A DNA stretch of 6,762 nt from Armatimonadota bacterium. Its GTDB lineage: Bacteria; Armatimonadota; Zipacnadia; Zipacnadales; FEN-943. Positions 5,892-6,762 of this stretch are shown here, one piece after another (the stretch's first letter is position 1; each line of letters opens with the position of its first letter). A model generated the notes under the pieces. It was given only the letters and a program-made list of their open reading frames with translations, had not been told where the DNA came from and made no database searches. The DNA lies in the NCBI GenBank assembly GCA_029777735.1, contig JAKORR010000448.1:1-6762 (forward strand), in the 5' to 3' direction. The position numbers were made by a program, and so were the translations under genes.

Positions 5892-6762
5892 ATGCCGCGG
5901 GTCAACGAAGCTGAGATAGATCGGTGGCGCGGCATCTGGGTGATCGGCGAGACGGAGGGGAGAGAGCTGGCAGCGGTGACACGCCAGTTGCTGGGAGCAG
6001 GGGCATATCTTGCGGAGCGATCGGGCGCGGACCTGACACTGGTGTTGTTGGGCAGCGGGGTGCGCGCGGCCGCGGCAGAGGCCGCCCGCTATGGCGCGAC
6101 AAAGGCGTTTCTAGCCGACCACGAATCGCTGGCCCAGTACAGTACCGAGCGGTATGCGACGATTCTTAGCAGGCTGGTGGAGCAGCATCGGCCTGCGATC
6201 GTGCTGTGCGGAGCAACGTGCGTCGGGCGGGACCTAGTGCCTCGCGTAGCCGCACGGTTGAAGACAGGCCTGACAGCGGATACGCTGGAGCTGCAGGTGG
6301 ACGACAAGGGGCGGTTTGTGCAAGTCTGCCCAGGGTACGGCGGCAGAGTGCTAGCCGACATTCACTGCCCCGAGCACCGGCCGCAGATGGCGACTGTGCG
6401 GCCCAATGCGCTGCCTACGCCGGCAGCAGGGCCGGGCAGCGAACTGGAGGTTGTGGACGTGAGCGCGGTGGCGGCCGAGGCAGTGGACCCGGTGAGTATC
6501 ATCGCCCGCGAGGCTGATCCACACGCCGGACAAGTGAATCTACCGCAGGCGCAGATTATCGTCGGCGGTGGGCGCGGGCTGAAAACCCAAGAGAACTTCG
6601 AGCGCCTGTATGAGTTGGCGGAGCTGCTCGGCGGTGCCGTGGGTGCGACGCGGGCGGTAGTAGATGAGGGTTGGGCGCCGCCCTACTGCCAAGTCGGGCA
6701 GACGGGCCTGACGGTACAGCCCAAGCTATACCTGGCCTTTGGCATCTCGGGGGCGGTTCAGC
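5892..6762 (+). CDS. etfA: Electron transfer flavoprotein, alpha subunit (C-terminus off the right edge)
   Basis: The frame starts at the ATG immediately after the etfB stop and runs 290 codons plus one base to the window end; about 30-50 C-terminal residues are probably missing. AGGAG (5875-5879) is 12 nt upstream, rather far, so coupling to etfB translation is likely. The N-terminal domain includes GIWVIGETEGRELAAVTRQLLG (14-35), CGATCVGRDLVPRVAARLKTGLTAD (106-130) and RPQMATVRPNAL (163-174). The C-terminal FAD domain has VGGGRGLKTQENF (224-236), LAELLGGAVGATRAVVDEGW (242-261), QVGQTG (267-272) and KLYLAFGISGAVQ (278-290), matching the start of the EtfA signature PS00696. The segment VCPGYGGRVLADI (145-157) departs from the usual RPA(F/Y)GGN form. 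The order ACAD-etfB-etfA suggests a single acyl-CoA redox module. Confidence 0.95.
   Translation, partial: MPRVNEAEIDRWRGIWVIGETEGRELAAVTRQLLGAGAYLAERSGADLTLVLLGSGVRAAAAEAARYGATKAFLADHESLAQYSTERYATILSRLVEQHRPAIVLCGATCVGRDLVPRVAARLKTGLTADTLELQVDDKGRFVQVCPGYGGRVLADIHCPEHRPQMATVRPNALPTPAAGPGSELEVVDVSAVAAEAVDPVSIIAREADPHAGQVNLPQAQIIVGGGRGLKTQENFERLYELAELLGGAVGATRAVVDEGWAPPYCQVGQTGLTVQPKLYLAFGISGAVQ

Overview
The window is 6,762 bases of gene-dense bacterial DNA, G+C-rich by eye (roughly 60%). It holds eight protein genes. Six are complete and two are cut by the window edges. I see no RNA genes, mobile elements or CRISPR array. The order DUF177 - rpmF - plsX - fabH is the classic bacterial ribosomal-protein/lipid-synthesis cluster. 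The zinc-ribbon L32, the clostridial-type EtfB and the Gfo/Idh/MocA enzyme would suit a G+C-rich lineage such as Chloroflexota, Armatimonadota or a G+C-rich Firmicute. I cannot decide between these from the sequence, and the assignment is weak.

Layout. Positions 648 to 1 (minus strand) carry the N-terminal 216 codons of a Gfo/Idh/MocA-family NAD(P)-dependent oxidoreductase running off the left edge. Positions 649-879 are a divergent intergenic region with a near-consensus sigma-70 promoter (TTGACT - 18 bp - TATAAT, 805-834) facing right. From there all genes lie on the plus strand: a DUF177/YceD protein (880-1395), ribosomal protein L32 (1440-1634), the phosphate acyltransferase PlsX (1663-2670), the beta-ketoacyl-ACP synthase III FabH (2737-3762), an acyl-CoA dehydrogenase (3838-4992), the electron transfer flavoprotein beta subunit (5109-5891) and the alpha subunit (5892 to the right edge, incomplete).

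How the genes fit together. The first half couples a ribosome component and a DUF177 protein to the first steps of membrane lipid synthesis: FabH starts acyl chains on ACP and PlsX turns finished acyl-ACP into acyl-phosphate. The second half is an acyl-CoA redox module in which the dehydrogenase passes electrons to EtfBA. Gaps are short (0 to 116 bp) and no gap contains a hairpin plus T-tract terminator, so one long transcript is possible. The hairpins after plsX and fabH and the 116-bp gap before etfB could still divide it. The usual fabD/fabG/acpP genes do not follow fabH here.

The most interesting points are that the EtfB carries the DGDTxQVGP motif of the FixA/electron-bifurcating ETF group rather than the mitochondrial-type motif, that the matching EtfA has an altered RPA(F/Y)GGN-type segment, and that several small inverted or direct repeats sit at the gene junctions. 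I did not find evidence for a new kind of system; most of the window is standard metabolism.
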